DNA from: UBA5109 sp964606735
GTDB taxonomy: Bacteria; Pseudomonadota; Gammaproteobacteria; Pseudomonadales; Pseudohongiellaceae
Direction of reading: 5' to 3'
Assembly (NCBI GenBank): GCA_964606735.1
Contig: CAZSHI010000014.1
Span: 1 to 52,857, forward strand
Length of the DNA stretch: 52,857 nt
A program made the translations under genes and the position numbers. This document shows, in pieces, positions 51,493-52,857 of this stretch. Each line of letters starts with the position of its first letter. Within the stretch, counting starts at the first letter, position 1. The notes below the pieces were generated by a model. It saw only the letters and a program-made list of their open reading frames with translations. It ran no database searches and was not told where the DNA came from.

Positions 51493-52857
51493 CTAGCGAT
51501 CCAGTATTTCTCGAACTCTGGACCTGCCTGTATTGTTGAGACAGGCAATACTGCTAGAATTTCTGACGAAGGGCTCATAGCGTCTGCTATAGGCAGGCAG
51601 TTCATCAATATAGGCCCTTGCAGTGCTCAGGCCATTAAAATCACCGTGTATGACCAGCCACTGTGGTGACAGGCGCGATGTGCCCGAAATCAGGCATAAA
51701 TAGGTCTCATCAATCAGGGTCGCCAGCGAAAGCAACTGCAGATATTCTTCCAGCATCAAGTCATCATTGATTGGAAAAGAAGCCATCTGCAGGGTATAGG
51801 CGTTTTTTCCCGAGATGGCCTGTAACCAATCGCCACTCGCCCTGGCTCGAATACCAATGAGACCTGACAACTCACTGAGGGGATCTTCAAGTTCCCTTAA
51901 GTCCTGCGGGATTTGAATTTCGCTGTTTTCCGCCTCTTCGGCTTCTGCAGGAATTTCAACTGCTGCCACGCTATCGCCCGTATCTCTGTCGTCACGCATC
52001 TGCTCGGGTGGGCTCTCAGCAAGCTGCTCTTCACTTACTGCCAAGTTTGCTGTGTGCTCTATGGTCGCTGGCACCGGGGTTTCGGCTACTACAGCGTCTA
52101 TCTCTGCGGCAGTAGCCGTCAAGTTCTCAGGTGCAATCACGCTGATCTCTTCAACTGGATCAATGCTGGCCAGCGCTTCGTCTTCAACTGGCAATTCAGG
52201 TCGTGCTTCCACCTCAGGCGGATTACCCGGCTCTTCCTCTGCCTGAATCAGCGGTGCCGGACCTATCCGCGTATCAGTCGAAATATCTGTTGCAGGCGCC
52301 ACGTCCTCAACCCTGTCCCTGACGAGGGCGAGCGGAATGGTGGTTTCATTGTCAGCAGTGAAATAGATACCGGACAACACGGCTCCAAGCCCCAGCACGG
52401 CCAGTGCGCCCACCAGCCCCTGCCAGGGGAACAGAAAACGCCTGCCATAACCACTGTCACGTATTGCCGCCCTGACATGCTTGGGCAGGATTTTTTGCTG
52501 AACCGCGCCGTACTCGTGGCCCGCTTGAATGGATGAAGTGGCATAAGCTGCCATCAGTGATTTGTCTGCCAGTATATTGACCCGCCTGGTCAGGCCCTGC
52601 GAAGCCTTATTCAGCAATTTCTCTGCCTTGGCAGTAAACACCTTCGGCCAGGGACAGCCTGCTGCCTGCATACGGTATTGCAGGTAATCACTGGTCTGTT
52701 CCAGGTTCATGGGTTCAAGATAAAAGCTATGTGTGATTCTTTCACGTAGCTGTCGGATATTCTTGCCCTGCAGGTTCTTGTCCAGCTCCGGCTGCCCAAA
52801 GAGGATGATCTGCATCAGTTTATGACGGTGCGTTTCGAGATTACTGAGCAGGCGGAT
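51493..52857 (-). CDS. DamX-like ATPase/SPOR membrane protein, 5' truncated
   Basis: The visible 454 codons run in order: the end of an AAA (ExeA/GspA-type) ATPase module (IRLLSNLETHRHKLMQIILFGQPELD, then RQLRERITHSFYLEPMNLEQT), one transmembrane helix (FLFPWQGLVGALAVLGLGAVLSGIYF), an acidic Pro/Ala/Glu linker of about 160 residues, and a C-terminal SPOR-like domain (AYTLQMASF... to FVRN). SPOR domains bind denuded peptidoglycan at the septum. In Pseudomonas a similar ATPase-SPOR gene follows aroK-aroB. The frame is open to the window edge, so the Walker A region is missing only because of the cut. Confidence 0.82.
   Translation of the reverse strand: MRLLSNLETHRHKLMQIILFGQPELDKNLQGKNIRQLRERITHSFYLEPMNLEQTSDYLQYRMQAAGCPWPKVFTAKAEKLLNKASQGLTRRVNILADKSLMAAYATSSIQAGHEYGAVQQKILPKHVRAAIRDSGYGRRFLFPWQGLVGALAVLGLGAVLSGIYFTADNETTIPLALVRDRVEDVAPATDISTDTRIGPAPLIQAEEEPGNPPEVEARPELPVEDEALASIDPVEEISVIAPENLTATAAEIDAVVAETPVPATIEHTANLAVSEEQLAESPPEQMRDDRDTGDSVAAVEIPAEAEEAENSEIQIPQDLRELEDPLSELSGLIGIRARASGDWLQAISGKNAYTLQMASFPINDDLMLEEYLQLLSLATLIDETYLCLISGTSRLSPQWLVIHGDFNGLSTARAYIDELPAYSRRYEPFVRNSSSIACLNNTGRSRVREILDR

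Noticed and set aside
1..52857. tRNA/rRNA genes, CRISPR arrays, insertion sequences, prophage
   Set aside because: None seen on reading both strands: no cloverleaf-like cores, no regularly spaced repeats, no transposase or integrase coding.

Overview
The window reads as chromosomal DNA of a gammaproteobacterium. It is gene-dense, about half G+C and uses many short operons. Typical gammaproteobacterial blocks are recognisable: lptF-lptG beside RDD, pepA-holC, valS, miaB-phoH-ybeY-corC-lnt-DUF3301, slyX, miaE, the EF-P paralogue efpL/yeiP, srkA, and at the right edge a DamX-type ATPase/SPOR gene. A GTP-type PEP carboxykinase, a StyA-like flavoprotein and several secreted proteins of uncertain role fit a free-living, possibly marine, member of the Pseudomonadales/Cellvibrionales neighbourhood; this placement is an inference. 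I saw no phage, insertion sequence, CRISPR array, tRNA or rRNA.

Layout. 0-6 kb: sulfotransferase fragment, FadL-type porin, EEP-family hydrolase and YjdF-like membrane protein, small membrane protein, WrbA, secreted NHL propeller. 6-15 kb: pckG, a LeuB-like dehydrogenase, exported phosphatase-like protein, alpha/beta hydrolase, threonine aldolase, CHAD protein and a Leptospira-type citramalate synthase (cimA). 15-20 kb: RDD, lptG/lptF, pepA, holC, oxyR. 20.7-25.2 kb: rubrerythrin, Fe-S CCG protein, DUF3501, a StyA-like monooxygenase and an exported protein. 25-33 kb: valS (frameshifted), efpL, a membrane-anchored cold-shock-domain protein, slyX, fatty-acid desaturase, miaE, a glycosyltransferase-like gene. 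33-42 kb: pitrilysin-type lipoprotein peptidase, terC, srkA, hemH, PilZ protein, YgiQ radical SAM protein, DUF1820. 42-48 kb: the miaB-to-DUF3301 block. 48-52.9 kb: SLC13 permease, two secreted proteins, and the 5'-truncated DamX-like gene.

The main discovery is upstream of cimA (minus strand, about 14917-15066). A sigma70-like promoter is followed by a 19-codon leader ORF with four consecutive isoleucine codons, an antiterminator arm overlapping the leader stop, and a perfect intrinsic terminator whose 5' arm can pair with either partner. This is the full architecture of ribosome-mediated transcription attenuation, with isoleucine as the sensed amino acid. It controls citramalate synthase, the first step of the threonine-independent isoleucine route. 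The cimA pocket residues agree with a pyruvate-specific citramalate synthase, so the regulatory signal and the enzyme support each other. A LeuB-like dehydrogenase at 8.4 kb could act in the same pathway.

Other points: an apparent one-base loss in valS; a redox block (oxyR, rubrerythrin, CCG, DUF3501, styA-like) lying between holC and valS, which are usually adjacent; an orphan StyA homologue with no visible reductase; and a ferrochelatase with four internal cysteines.
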